Assembly: GCA_963771545.1 (NCBI GenBank)
Contig: CAVYTX010000002.1
Span: 496,001 to 560,000, forward strand
DNA length: 64,000 bases
Reading direction: 5' to 3'
Source of the DNA: CAKZLS01 sp963771545
GTDB lineage: Bacteria; Pseudomonadota; Alphaproteobacteria; Rhodospirillales; Defluviicoccaceae
A program made the position numbers and the translations under genes. This document shows positions 25,219 through 34,984 of the stretch, piece after piece. The notes beneath the pieces were generated by a model that made no database searches, was not told the DNA's origin, and saw only the letters and a program-made list of their open reading frames with translations. Within the stretch, counting starts at the first letter, position 1, and every line of letters starts with the position of its first letter.

Positions 25219-25224
25219 TTGATC
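25210..25224. promoter_or_regulatory. Perfect palindrome GATCAACCGTTGATC
   Basis: Seven-base arms surround a single central C. The half-site order ATCAA…TTGAT is the reverse of an FNR box (TTGAT…ATCAA), so this is not a standard FNR site. It lies at the upstream edge of the NnrU remnant. Confidence 0.4.
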
Positions 25225-25509
25225 GCGCATGGCAGGGTTGAAGAGGGATCGTACCATGACGGGAACGATTGCGCAGCCGCCTTGTCGGTCGCTTTGTTCG
25301 ACGCCAAGAAACGCGCCGCGTTGGGCGATGCATGGAAGAGATATTGCGCCCAGACGTCCTATCTGCCGTTTGCCGCCGTGCTATCGGGTCGAACGCGGCT
25401 CGGTCTCGGCGAGATCGGTTGTGGGCGGCTGGCTCTCGGCGCCGCTTTGTACGGGGTCCTGCTTGCCGCGCGCGGCGCGCTGTTCGGGGTCGATCCCTGG
25501 CCACTGTAG
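25219..25509 (+). pseudogene. C-terminal remnant of an NnrU-like membrane protein
   Basis: The frame of about 96 residues contains FDAKKRAALGDAWKRYCAQT, then SYLPFAAVLSGRTRLGLGEI, and ends with a hydrophobic segment, YGVLLAARGALFGVDPWPL. This pattern matches the last third of the NnrU-like family linked to denitrification loci. The four or five upstream membrane helices are absent, and the first 30 residues look noncoding. I therefore call it a truncated remnant. The match is from memory of the family and not from an alignment. Confidence 0.5.
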
Positions 25510-25527
25510 CGCCGCAAATTCCGGTGC

Positions 25528-26775
25528 CTACATCTCCGGCAGCGTGAAGATTTCGTGCGGCTCGCGGACGCCGAGAAAACCATGAACGCCGAGCGAGACC
25601 AGCTTGTCGGGAACCACGCGGGCGAGTTCCGCCGAGATCAGGATCGGCTTGTGGAGCACCTTGGTCATATCCTCCAGGCGCGCCGTTTCGTTGACGGCCG
25701 CGCCGATGCCGGTGAAGTCGAGGCGTTCGGGCACGCCAATGTTGCCGTACAGGAGATCGCCCAAGTGCAGGGCAATGCCATAGCCCAGAGGCGGCTGTCC
25801 ATGGTCCTGGCGCTGCTGGTTAAGGGCTTCCATGCGTTTCATCGCGTCCTGGGCCGCCCGCAACGCCTTGGCGCACGCGCCGGTGTGTTCCGGACACAGT
25901 TCGGGATGGCTGGTGGTGGCGGGGATGGGAAAGATCCCCAGCACCGCGTCGCCGAGAAACCGCAGAACCTCTCCGCCGTGATCGAGGATCGCCCCGGCCA
26001 TGCACTCGAAAAAGGAGTTGAGGAGGCCGAGGTAGTCCGGCCGGAACATGCGGTCCGCCAGGGCGGTGGAGCCGCGCATGTCGGAAAACCAGATTACCGC
26101 GTGGATGTCCTCGCCGTCGCCGCGCCGGATCTGGCCGTTGAGCACGCGCTGTCCGGTATTCGGGCCCAGGTAGGTCTCCAGAATCGTCCGCGCCGTTCGC
26201 CGCGTGGCGTGCAACTCCATCAGGCGCTCCAGTATCGGCAGCATGCCATAGGTCGTCTCGAGTTCCGCAGTGGAAAACCCGCCGGCGCGGTTGCTGGCAA
26301 GGGTGATGGCGTTGATCCGGCCGTCGGAAAACACCAGCGGCATGGCCACGTAGTCCGTCGCTCCTTCGGCCCTCAGTTCCTCTAGAACCGGAAAGTCGAG
26401 AACCTCGCCTGGGACATCCAGCCGCCTGCGGATCCCGCCGGCCCCTTGAAAGATCGCGGCGTAGGGGCTGCGAAGATAGCGTTCCTCCTCGAGGATGGCG
26501 TGGGTCGGCGTGAATTCCGATACCTCCTCCAAGTCAGGTTGCCACCCGTAGACCGTTCCTATGTATTGTGGATGCAAGGTGCGGATATTCACCCGGATCC
26601 GGTAAACGGCGATGCCCGCCTCGATCATTCGGAAACCGAGCCGGGCGACCAATTCCCGGGGGCAGAGAATGTTCCAACCCTCTCCCAACAGCCACTCACT
26701 CAAGGGATTGGCGCCGAATAGAGCCGGGGGCAGCGGCGGTCGAGCGGTTTCCAGAACGGCGACGGTGCTCATCAT
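25528..26775 (-). CDS. Class III adenylate/guanylate cyclase-domain protein
   Basis: The 415-residue protein has an N-terminal sensory part (about 1-210) of GAF-like character and a C-terminal cyclase domain. The two metal-binding aspartates are visible in VIWFSDMRGSTALADRMF and in GEVLRFLGDAVLGIFPIP. The later segment YGIALHLGDLLYGNIGVPER and FTGIGAAVNETARLE completes the fold. It should make cAMP (or cGMP) in the cytoplasm in response to an unknown signal. Similar proteins are common in Rhodospirillales and Rhizobiales. No membrane segment is seen. Confidence 0.9.
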   Translation of the reverse strand: MMSTVAVLETARPPLPPALFGANPLSEWLLGEGWNILCPRELVARLGFRMIEAGIAVYRIRVNIRTLHPQYIGTVYGWQPDLEEVSEFTPTHAILEEERYLRSPYAAIFQGAGGIRRRLDVPGEVLDFPVLEELRAEGATDYVAMPLVFSDGRINAITLASNRAGGFSTAELETTYGMLPILERLMELHATRRTARTILETYLGPNTGQRVLNGQIRRGDGEDIHAVIWFSDMRGSTALADRMFRPDYLGLLNSFFECMAGAILDHGGEVLRFLGDAVLGIFPIPATTSHPELCPEHTGACAKALRAAQDAMKRMEALNQQRQDHGQPPLGYGIALHLGDLLYGNIGVPERLDFTGIGAAVNETARLEDMTKVLHKPILISAELARVVPDKLVSLGVHGFLGVREPHEIFTLPEM

Positions 26776-26895
26776 TCGCCTCTCGCTATGGGGGGATGCG
26801 GAGCAGATATAGGCTCGATGAGAGCCGGACGCCAGCCCGGAGTTTCACCAATCGTGCCGCCTATCGCCGCCGCCCTTTTCCTGCCTTTAAGTCAC

Positions 26896-26912
26896 GCCAA
26901 ATTAATTTTGGC
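26896..26912. promoter_or_regulatory. Inverted repeat GCCAAATTAATTTTGGC between divergent genes
   Basis: Perfect six-base arms GCCAAA and TTTGGC flank an AT centre. The repeat lies between the cyclase gene (minus) and the amidohydrolase gene (plus), 43 bases before the latter's start. It is a good candidate operator, but the regulator is unknown. Confidence 0.4.
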
Positions 26913-26954
26913 AAGCATCAGTCCGGGAAATCATGGATCGGGGAGAACGATATC

Positions 26955-28115
26955 GTGCCTGTGATCGCGTCCGTCGCGCAACTGAGCGAACAGATGACCG
27001 AGTGGCGGCGGCATCTGCACGCCCATCCGGAGATCGCTTTCGAGGAACACGATACCGCCGCCTTCGTCGCCGCCCGTCTGGAGGAATGGGGGATCGCGGT
27101 GCGCCGCGGAATGGCCGGCACCGGGGTCGTCGGCACCCTGAGGACCGGCGAGGGACCGGCCATCGGGCTTCGCGCCGACATGGATGCGTTGACCATGCAT
27201 GAAGCCAATGCGTTTGCCCATCGATCCACCCGTGCCGGGTGCATGCATGCCTGCGGCCACGATGGCCATATGTCGATGCTTTTGGGGGCCGCGCGCTATC
27301 TCGCGGAAAGTAAGCGGTTTAGCGGCACCGTGTTTTTCATCTTTCAACCGGCGGAGGAAAACGAGGGCGGCGGCCGGGTCATGGTGGAGCAGGGTTTGTT
27401 CCAAGAATTTCCGATGAAGGCCATCTACGGCATGCACAACTGGCCGGGATTGCCCACCGGGCGGTTCGCGTTGCGTTCGGGCTCGGTGATGGCCGCCTTC
27501 GATATTTTCGAAATTACGATCGTGGGCAAGGGAACGCACGCCGCCATGCCGCACCTGGGCATCGATCCGGTGGTGGCGGCGTCGGCGATCGTAACGGCGC
27601 TGCAGACCATTGCCAGCCGGGGGACCGACCCGCTCGAGGCCGCGGTCGTTTCGGTGACGCAATTTCACGCGGGAGACACCTGGAACGTCATACCGGAACG
27701 CGCCGTTCTGCGTGGCACCGTTCGCGCGCTAACGCCGGAGGTTCAAGACAAAACGGAAACGGCGCTCCATCGCGTGGTTGAATCGATTGCCGCGGCGTAC
27801 GGCGCCGGCGCCCGGGTTCACTACGAACGGCGATACCCGCCAACCATCAACGACGCGACCGAAACCGAAAACGCCGCGGTCGCCGCCGCGTTGGTGGTGG
27901 GGGAAGAAAACGTGGAGCGAAACCGGGAACCAAGCATGGGCTCCGAGGACTTCGCATTCATGCTGGAGCAGAAGGCTGGAAGCTACGCATGGATTGGCAA
28001 CGGCCCGACGGCAGGCGGGTGCACGCTGCACAATCCACGCTATGATTTCAACGATGCGATTTTGCCCTTGGGCGCCAGTTACTGGGCGACGTTGGTGGAA
28101 ACGAGGCTTGCTTGA
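26955..28115 (+). CDS. M20-family amidohydrolase (aminoacylase/hippurate hydrolase type)
   Basis: The 386-residue enzyme hydrolyses an N-acyl or carbamoyl amino-acid bond; the exact substrate is unknown. The metal-site motifs are present: RRHLHAHPEIAFEEHDTA, GLRADMDAL, ACGHDGHMSMLLGAARYL, FIFQPAEENEGGGRVM and the C-terminal SMGSEDFAFML. GTG 26955 is chosen because GGGGAGA lies about nine bases upstream and the family usually starts just there; the frame is open further upstream only as antisense to the cyclase gene. Length is typical for the family. Confidence 0.92.
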   Translation: MPVIASVAQLSEQMTEWRRHLHAHPEIAFEEHDTAAFVAARLEEWGIAVRRGMAGTGVVGTLRTGEGPAIGLRADMDALTMHEANAFAHRSTRAGCMHACGHDGHMSMLLGAARYLAESKRFSGTVFFIFQPAEENEGGGRVMVEQGLFQEFPMKAIYGMHNWPGLPTGRFALRSGSVMAAFDIFEITIVGKGTHAAMPHLGIDPVVAASAIVTALQTIASRGTDPLEAAVVSVTQFHAGDTWNVIPERAVLRGTVRALTPEVQDKTETALHRVVESIAAAYGAGARVHYERRYPPTINDATETENAAVAAALVVGEENVERNREPSMGSEDFAFMLEQKAGSYAWIGNGPTAGGCTLHNPRYDFNDAILPLGASYWATLVETRLA

Positions 28116-28164
28116 CGGTCCGCTCGGTCCCCGGGGAGGCGAGCGCGGCCGGGGGCGGTGATCT

Positions 28165-28338
28165 TTACGGCACGGTTGTGACCGCCGCTACGACGAGCGC
28201 GATGACGGCGGCGATGATAAACAGGGCGGCAATGCGCCGCTTCCAAGGCGAGATCTCGGGGCCCCACTCCTTTTCCCATTGTTCCTGAAGCTTTTTCAGG
28301 TGTTGGTCTTCGCTCGGGGGATCGCGATGCTCGGTCAT
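28165..28338 (-). CDS. Small single-span membrane protein, 57 residues
   Basis: An uninterrupted frame from ATG 28338 to TAA 28165 encodes a charged N-terminal half with LKKLQEQWEKEWGPEISPWK. One hydrophobic helix follows, beginning RRIAALFIIAAVIALVVAAV and ending TTVP. The sharp split between a soluble charged half and a membrane half, and normal codon use, favour a real gene. It converges with the amidohydrolase gene. I know no function for it. Confidence 0.65.
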   Translation of the reverse strand: MTEHRDPPSEDQHLKKLQEQWEKEWGPEISPWKRRIAALFIIAAVIALVVAAVTTVP

Positions 28339-28587
28339 GGTCGTCGTCGGCCGCCGTGATAGGTCCGATTCCGTTGTCCGTATGAAGCCTCGCCGCGCCG
28401 AAGGTCAAGACCTTCGCCGATGGCCGGCATGATTATACTCATGAGGATACCAACGTCATGGAATAACAATGCCGCGCGGCAGCATTGCGTTTCCGACCGG
28501 GCCATGTTCCTTGTTGCACGGATTGTTGGCGGGTATATTCGCCAAAACAATGCCTCCGTGCATTTTGTATGAAAGGATTTCAGGCTG

Positions 28588-29025
28588 TTGCGCGATAAAT
28601 CATTAATACAAGCCAAGGAATCATTAACACAAGCCAAGGAATCATTAATACAAGCCAAGCCGGGCGCGCGCGCGCAGGATGCGGGCGCGATGATTGGTTT
28701 CGCGACGGAAAACGTCGATGCGATGCTGAAGTCCGCCGAGATTCTTTCTCGCGGTTTTTGCGCCATCGCCGACGCCATGCGCGGAACCGTCAGCATGACG
28801 ATCGACGATGGACGATCCGCCGCGCGTGCGGTGATGGGCTGCGGATCCGCCCCGGAATCGATCGAACTTCAGAGCGAACTGGTCAAGCTCAACGCCGGCC
28901 GGGCGACGATTCGCGCGTTGCTGCTCGCGGTCATGACCGTGCAGGTGACCGAGGAGGCGTTGTTTCCTCTGATCGCCCGGTTCAATGCCGTGTTCAATCT
29001 CGTCGCGGGATCCGTGACCGCCTGA
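28588..29025 (+). CDS. Phasin-family protein
   Basis: The protein has up to 145 residues and contains a phasin-like helical region: IGFATENVDAMLKSAEILSR followed by AIADAMRG, with a later hydrophobic heptad part. Phasins coat polyhydroxyalkanoate granules. The start is uncertain. TTG 28588 has AAAGGA about ten bases upstream and would include three seven-residue repeats (SLIQAKE type); ATG 28690 would exclude them. This is evidence that the organism stores polyester, and it bears on the unknown granule-like operon at 12.4-15.1 kb. Confidence 0.72.
   Translation: MRDKSLIQAKESLTQAKESLIQAKPGARAQDAGAMIGFATENVDAMLKSAEILSRGFCAIADAMRGTVSMTIDDGRSAARAVMGCGSAPESIELQSELVKLNAGRATIRALLLAVMTVQVTEEALFPLIARFNAVFNLVAGSVTA
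28600..28659 (+). repeat. Three 21-bp tandem repeats at the start of the phasin gene
   Basis: Units begin at 28600, 28621 and 28642 (the last is 18 bases long) with core TCATTAAYACAAGCCAAGG. The 21-base period keeps frame and would add seven residues per copy. Copy number may vary between strains. Confidence 0.8.
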
Positions 29026-29141
29026 GGCTCCGGACCGAAGCGCGGCGGGCGACGCCGCCGCCATGCCGTGATCGATGGGGCTGTTTTCGGGGGCTGTTTT
29101 CGCGCGACCATGCGGCGTCGGCCCTTTTTTAACGAAAAAAA

Positions 29142-29153
29142 TCGAATATATTC
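29142..29153. promoter_or_regulatory. AT-rich palindrome CGAATATATTCG upstream of clpS
   Basis: A perfect 12-base palindrome overlaps a possible TATATT -10 element, about 100 bases before the clpS start, in the AT-rich part of the intergenic stretch. It may be part of the clpS-clpA promoter. Support is weak. Confidence 0.3.
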
Positions 29154-29250
29154 GGTAGAGTGTCAAAGTGGTCCCGTAAGGCGTCAGCGGGACGACATGG
29201 AGGACGGCGCTTCGAACCGCGCCGGGCGTGGCCAAACGGCAGGAGTAAGA

Positions 29251-29595
29251 ATGGGGATGAGCGATCCCGACAAGCGCGTAAAGCAGGGCTCTCCCAGCAC
29301 GACCGTTGTGACCAAGCCACGGCCGAAAACCAAAAAGCCGTCCATGTACAAGGTGTTGATGCTGAACGACGACTACACGCCCATGGAGTTCGTGGTGCAT
29401 GTGCTCGAACGTTTTTTCGGCAAGAACCACGAAGACGCCGTTCGGATCATGCTGCACGTCCATCAGCGCGGGGTCGGCGTGTGTGGCGTCTTTACTTATG
29501 AGATCGCGGAGACCAAGGTGAATCAGGTGATGGAGCTGGCGCGCCAGCATCAGCATCCGCTTCAGTGTACGATTGAGAAAGACGGAAGCGAGTAG
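29251..29595 (+). CDS. clpS: ATP-dependent Clp protease adaptor ClpS
   Basis: ClpS binds proteins with bulky hydrophobic N-terminal residues and hands them to ClpAP. The 114-residue protein has the conserved core: MYKVLMLNDDYTPMEFVVHV with the N-end pocket residues, then FFGKNHEDAVRIMLHVHQRG and GVFTYEIAETKVNQVMELAR. The flexible N-terminus is rich in Lys and Pro. AGGAG five bases upstream fixes the start. clpA follows by 32 bases, so they form the usual operon. Confidence 0.97.
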   Translation: MGMSDPDKRVKQGSPSTTVVTKPRPKTKKPSMYKVLMLNDDYTPMEFVVHVLERFFGKNHEDAVRIMLHVHQRGVGVCGVFTYEIAETKVNQVMELARQHQHPLQCTIEKDGSE

Positions 29596-29619
29596 GCGAC
29601 AAAGACGGAAGCGAGTAGG
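29578..29619 (+). repeat. Short tandem duplication across the clpS stop codon
   Basis: The sequence AAAGACGGAAGCGAGTAGG occurs at 29578-29596 and again at 29601-29619. The first copy encodes the last clpS residues and stop; the second lies between clpS and clpA and holds part of the region where the clpA ribosome binding site should be. Confidence 0.85.
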
Positions 29620-29627
29620 GTCATCCC

Positions 29628-31940
<2,313 letters not shown>

Positions 31941-31971
31941 CGCATCGGCCATTGGCGGCGGGAGGGGGACC

Positions 31972-33066
31972 ATGCTGACCGACTTTCTCAAGGGAACCCG
32001 CGTCCTGGATTTGAGCCAGTACCTGCCCGGCCCGTTCGCGGCCCGTCTGCTGTCCGACATGGGGGCGGACGTGGTCAAGGTGGAGCCGCCCGCCGGCGAC
32101 CCGCTGAAGCACCTGGACACCGACGGTGGTTCGGGAACATCGCCGTTCTACGAAATGATCAATGCCGGCAAGACCGTGGTGACCCTCGATCTGAAATCGG
32201 GCGCGGGCCGCGACGCCTTCGAGGCGCTGGTGTCCGGCGCCGACGTGCTTCTCGAATCCTACCGCCCGGGCGTTCTCGACCGGCTGGGTTTCGGCGCCGG
32301 TCGCCTCGAGGCCCTGCACCCGGCGCTCATCCATTGCGCGCTGTCCGGCTATGGGCAGACCGGACCCTACCGGCTGGTCGCGGGTCACGACATTAGCTAT
32401 GTGTCCATGACCGGCGGCCTTAGTGTGTCCGGCGCCGCCGACACCCCCACCATCACCTATCCGCCCATGGCCGACCACGCCGGCGCCATGCAGGCGGTGA
32501 TCACCATCCTCGGCGCGCTGATCGCCCGCGACGCCGGCGGGGGCGGGGCGTTCCTCGACGTCAGTCTCAGTGAATCGCTGCTGTCGTGGCAGGGGCCGGG
32601 CCTGACCCTTCCGCCGCCGCGCGGCGCGGGCGTGATCAACGGCGGCGCCGCGTTCTATCAGATCTACCGCGCCGCCGACGGCCGGTTCGTCTCGCTGAGC
32701 CCGCTGGAGCCCAAGTTCTGGGTGAACTTCTGTACCGCCGTCGACCGCGCTCAGTGGATTCCGCGCCAGTTCGAACCCATGCCGCAGACCGCGCTGATCG
32801 CCGAGGTGGCGGCGCTGTTCGCCGGCCGGCCCCTGAGCCATTGGGACGCGCTGTTGGGCGACGTCGAATGCTGTTATCAGGCAATCCTCGACTACACCGA
32901 GGTCCCCGGCCATCCCCACACCCGGGCGCGTGGTCTCGTGCGCGAAAGCAACGGCATCGTCGATGTGCTGTTTCCGGCCTACGTGGACGGACAGCCACCG
33001 GTGGAGCGGACGCCATTGAGGACCGCGGATGCGGCGACGATGATTGCCGAGTGGAGTGGCGCTTGA
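31972..33066 (+). CDS. CaiB/BaiF-family CoA transferase
   Basis: Family III CoA transferases move CoA between an acyl-CoA and a free acid via an aspartyl-CoA intermediate. The 364-residue protein begins with the signature VLDLSQYLPGPFAARLLSDM and GADVVKVEPPAGDP. The active-site aspartate is probably that in YVSMTGGLSVSG…TYPPMADHAGAMQA. A GGAGGGGG site precedes ATG 31972. The substrate cannot be told; alpha-methylacyl-CoA racemase activity is another possibility in this family. At its 3' end the 12-base unit GCGCTTGAACCG is repeated. Confidence 0.88.
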   Translation: MLTDFLKGTRVLDLSQYLPGPFAARLLSDMGADVVKVEPPAGDPLKHLDTDGGSGTSPFYEMINAGKTVVTLDLKSGAGRDAFEALVSGADVLLESYRPGVLDRLGFGAGRLEALHPALIHCALSGYGQTGPYRLVAGHDISYVSMTGGLSVSGAADTPTITYPPMADHAGAMQAVITILGALIARDAGGGGAFLDVSLSESLLSWQGPGLTLPPPRGAGVINGGAAFYQIYRAADGRFVSLSPLEPKFWVNFCTAVDRAQWIPRQFEPMPQTALIAEVAALFAGRPLSHWDALLGDVECCYQAILDYTEVPGHPHTRARGLVRESNGIVDVLFPAYVDGQPPVERTPLRTADAATMIAEWSGA

Positions 33067-33090
33067 ACCGGCGCTTGAACCGGCGCTAAG

Positions 33091-33624
33091 TCAGTCGCAG
33101 GGCGCGTCCGCCAAAATCCGCGCCTTGGCCAACCCGATGGCGGGGAAGCTCATCGGCGAGCGAGCGGCGATTGCGAAGGCCCGATGGGTGCGGTTGCCGG
33201 CATTGTCCACGAATTCGACCTTCACCGCCCGGCACGCCTTGCAGGGATTGATCAGGGCCGCGTTGCCGGTCCGGGTCTTGAGTAACCGCACGCATTTCCG
33301 CGCCGAGGCGTCGCTCGCCTGGAGCGGTTCCGGCGCGGCGCCGGGGCAGGGGCGCTCGGCGGTGATCCGGGTGTGCCCGGGGCCCAGGAACGGCAGCGGG
33401 TGGCGCGTTCTTTCGGGCACGGTCAGGGTCTGGGACGTCGGTGCAGCGGCGCCGGGGCGCGCCCGCTGGACGCTCACCAGACGGCAGCCCGCGCAACCGT
33501 TCTCCAGCATGTCGCCACTCGCGTCGCGAACCACCCGAACGCAGTTGAATGCGGACTTGGCTTCCGAAACGGCGGGCCAACCGAGGACGAGAACGGCGAG
33601 GGCCGCGAGAAGAATGCGGAGCAT
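33091..33624 (-). CDS. Exported protein with duplicated Cys repeats
   Basis: The protein has 177 residues with a signal peptide (MLRILLAALAVLVLGWPAVS, cleaved near EAKS). The mature part contains two similar units, each with CVR followed by a CxxCR motif and a final C: NCVRVVRDASGDMLENGCAGCR and KCVRLLKTRTGNAALINPCKACR. This is an internal duplication. Disulfide-stabilised periplasmic repeats are likely, though CxxC also suits metal or haem binding (no CxxCH is present). AGGAAG eight bases before the ATG supports the start. I do not recognise the family. Confidence 0.72.
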   Translation of the reverse strand: MLRILLAALAVLVLGWPAVSEAKSAFNCVRVVRDASGDMLENGCAGCRLVSVQRARPGAAAPTSQTLTVPERTRHPLPFLGPGHTRITAERPCPGAAPEPLQASDASARKCVRLLKTRTGNAALINPCKACRAVKVEFVDNAGNRTHRAFAIAARSPMSFPAIGLAKARILADAPCD

Positions 33625-33698
33625 GGCACGGGCTTCCTGTTTGAATGATCCAAACAGGTTAGCCCGCAAAAGTTAACGCTGGGTAAGCACGCCCGCGC

Positions 33699-34889
33699 TC
33701 AACCGGATTTGCGAAACGGCGATTCGCCGGAAAGCACGTGCATCTCGTGATCCACCGCCAGCCGCTCGCCGGCCAGGAACCGCTCCACCGCGTCGCGGAA
33801 CCGGGCATCGGCGATCCAGTGGGCGCTGTAGGTGGGCGCGGGCAGGTAGCCCCGCTGGATCTTGTGTTCGCCCTGGGCGCCGGCCTCCACTCGCTTGAGG
33901 CCGCGGGCGATGGCGAAGTCCATGGCTTGGTAGTAGCAGGCCTCGAAATGCAGGAACCGGTAGCGCTCCCGGCACCCCCAGTAACGCCCGAACAGGGTGT
34001 CGCGTCCCATGAGGTTGAGGGCGCCGCCCACCGGCCGGCCCCGGCCGTCCTCGGCCATCACCAGCACCACCCGGTCGGCCAGGGCCTCGCCCAGCCGCCG
34101 GAAGAACGCCCGGTTGAGATAGGCGTTGCCCCACTTGCGGCCGCTGGTGTCACGGTAGAACGCGTAGAAGGCGTCCCAGTGGCGCTCCTCGATATCCGGT
34201 CCGGTGAGAGTTTGGAGCGCCACGCCTTGCTCGGCCACCGCGGCGCGTTCCTTGCGGATGGCCTTGCGCTTGCGCGACGAGAGTTCGGCCAGGAAGTCGT
34301 CGAAACTCCCGTAGCCCGGGTTTTGCCAGTGATACTGGGAGCCGGTGCGGGCGAGGAACCCGAGACGCCCGAGCCGCCGCCATTCGGCCTCGGTGGGAAA
34401 GGTGACGTGCAGCGACGATACCTTCAACTGTTCGGCCAGCCGCACCATGGCCCCGGCCAGCACGTCGGCGGTCTCCTCCGGCGCGCCGGGCCCGAGCAGC
34501 AGCCTGCGGCCGGTCACCGGCGTAAACGGTACGGCGGCCTGGAGCTTGGGATAATACCGCCGGCCGGCGCGCTCGTAGGCGTCGGCCCAGCCCCAGTCGA
34601 ACACGAACTCGCCATAGGAATGGCTCTTCAGGTAGAGCGGCGCGCAGCCGATGACGGTATCGCCGTCGTCGCCCATCACCGCCAGATGACGCGGCATCCA
34701 GCCGGTTTCCGGCGCCACCGAGCCGCTGTCCTCCAGCGCCGCCAGAAAGGCGTGGCTCACAAACGGATCGTCCCCGCCGGCGCAGGCGTCCCAGGCTTTG
34801 GCTTGCACGTCGTGGATGGAGTCCAGCACCTTGACGGTGCGGGCATCGGGGGTTCCGGTTTCGCGTCCGTCGGGCATGGTCTTCGTCAT
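33699..34889 (-). CDS. FemAB-like/GNAT-fold acyltransferase (PF04339 type)
   Basis: The protein of about 396 residues matches the uncharacterised family described as peptidoglycan biosynthesis or recognition proteins. It has PFVSHAFLAALEDSGSVAPE near the N-terminus, GYGSFDDFLAELSSRKRKAI in the middle, then the second acyltransferase fold with FYRDTSGRKWGNAYLNRAFF and EGAQGEHKIQRGYLPAPTYS-like residues near 345-365. Such proteins are double-GNAT folds with an uncertain aminoacyl or acyl substrate. The start is 34889 or 34877; neither has a clear ribosome binding site. Confidence 0.85.
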   Translation of the reverse strand: MTKTMPDGRETGTPDARTVKVLDSIHDVQAKAWDACAGGDDPFVSHAFLAALEDSGSVAPETGWMPRHLAVMGDDGDTVIGCAPLYLKSHSYGEFVFDWGWADAYERAGRRYYPKLQAAVPFTPVTGRRLLLGPGAPEETADVLAGAMVRLAEQLKVSSLHVTFPTEAEWRRLGRLGFLARTGSQYHWQNPGYGSFDDFLAELSSRKRKAIRKERAAVAEQGVALQTLTGPDIEERHWDAFYAFYRDTSGRKWGNAYLNRAFFRRLGEALADRVVLVMAEDGRGRPVGGALNLMGRDTLFGRYWGCRERYRFLHFEACYYQAMDFAIARGLKRVEAGAQGEHKIQRGYLPAPTYSAHWIADARFRDAVERFLAGERLAVDHEMHVLSGESPFRKSG

Positions 34890-34984
34890 CGCGGCAGAGA
34901 AGGGGGTGTCTCCCGTGATATAGGACCCTGGAGCGGCTTCACCAACAATCGTTCTGACGGCAAGGAAGGAGTTCCAATTGGCCA

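Noticed and set aside
25210..25224. An FNR box upstream of the redox operon
   Set aside because: The half-site order is reversed relative to TTGAT-N4-ATCAA, so it does not match FNR.
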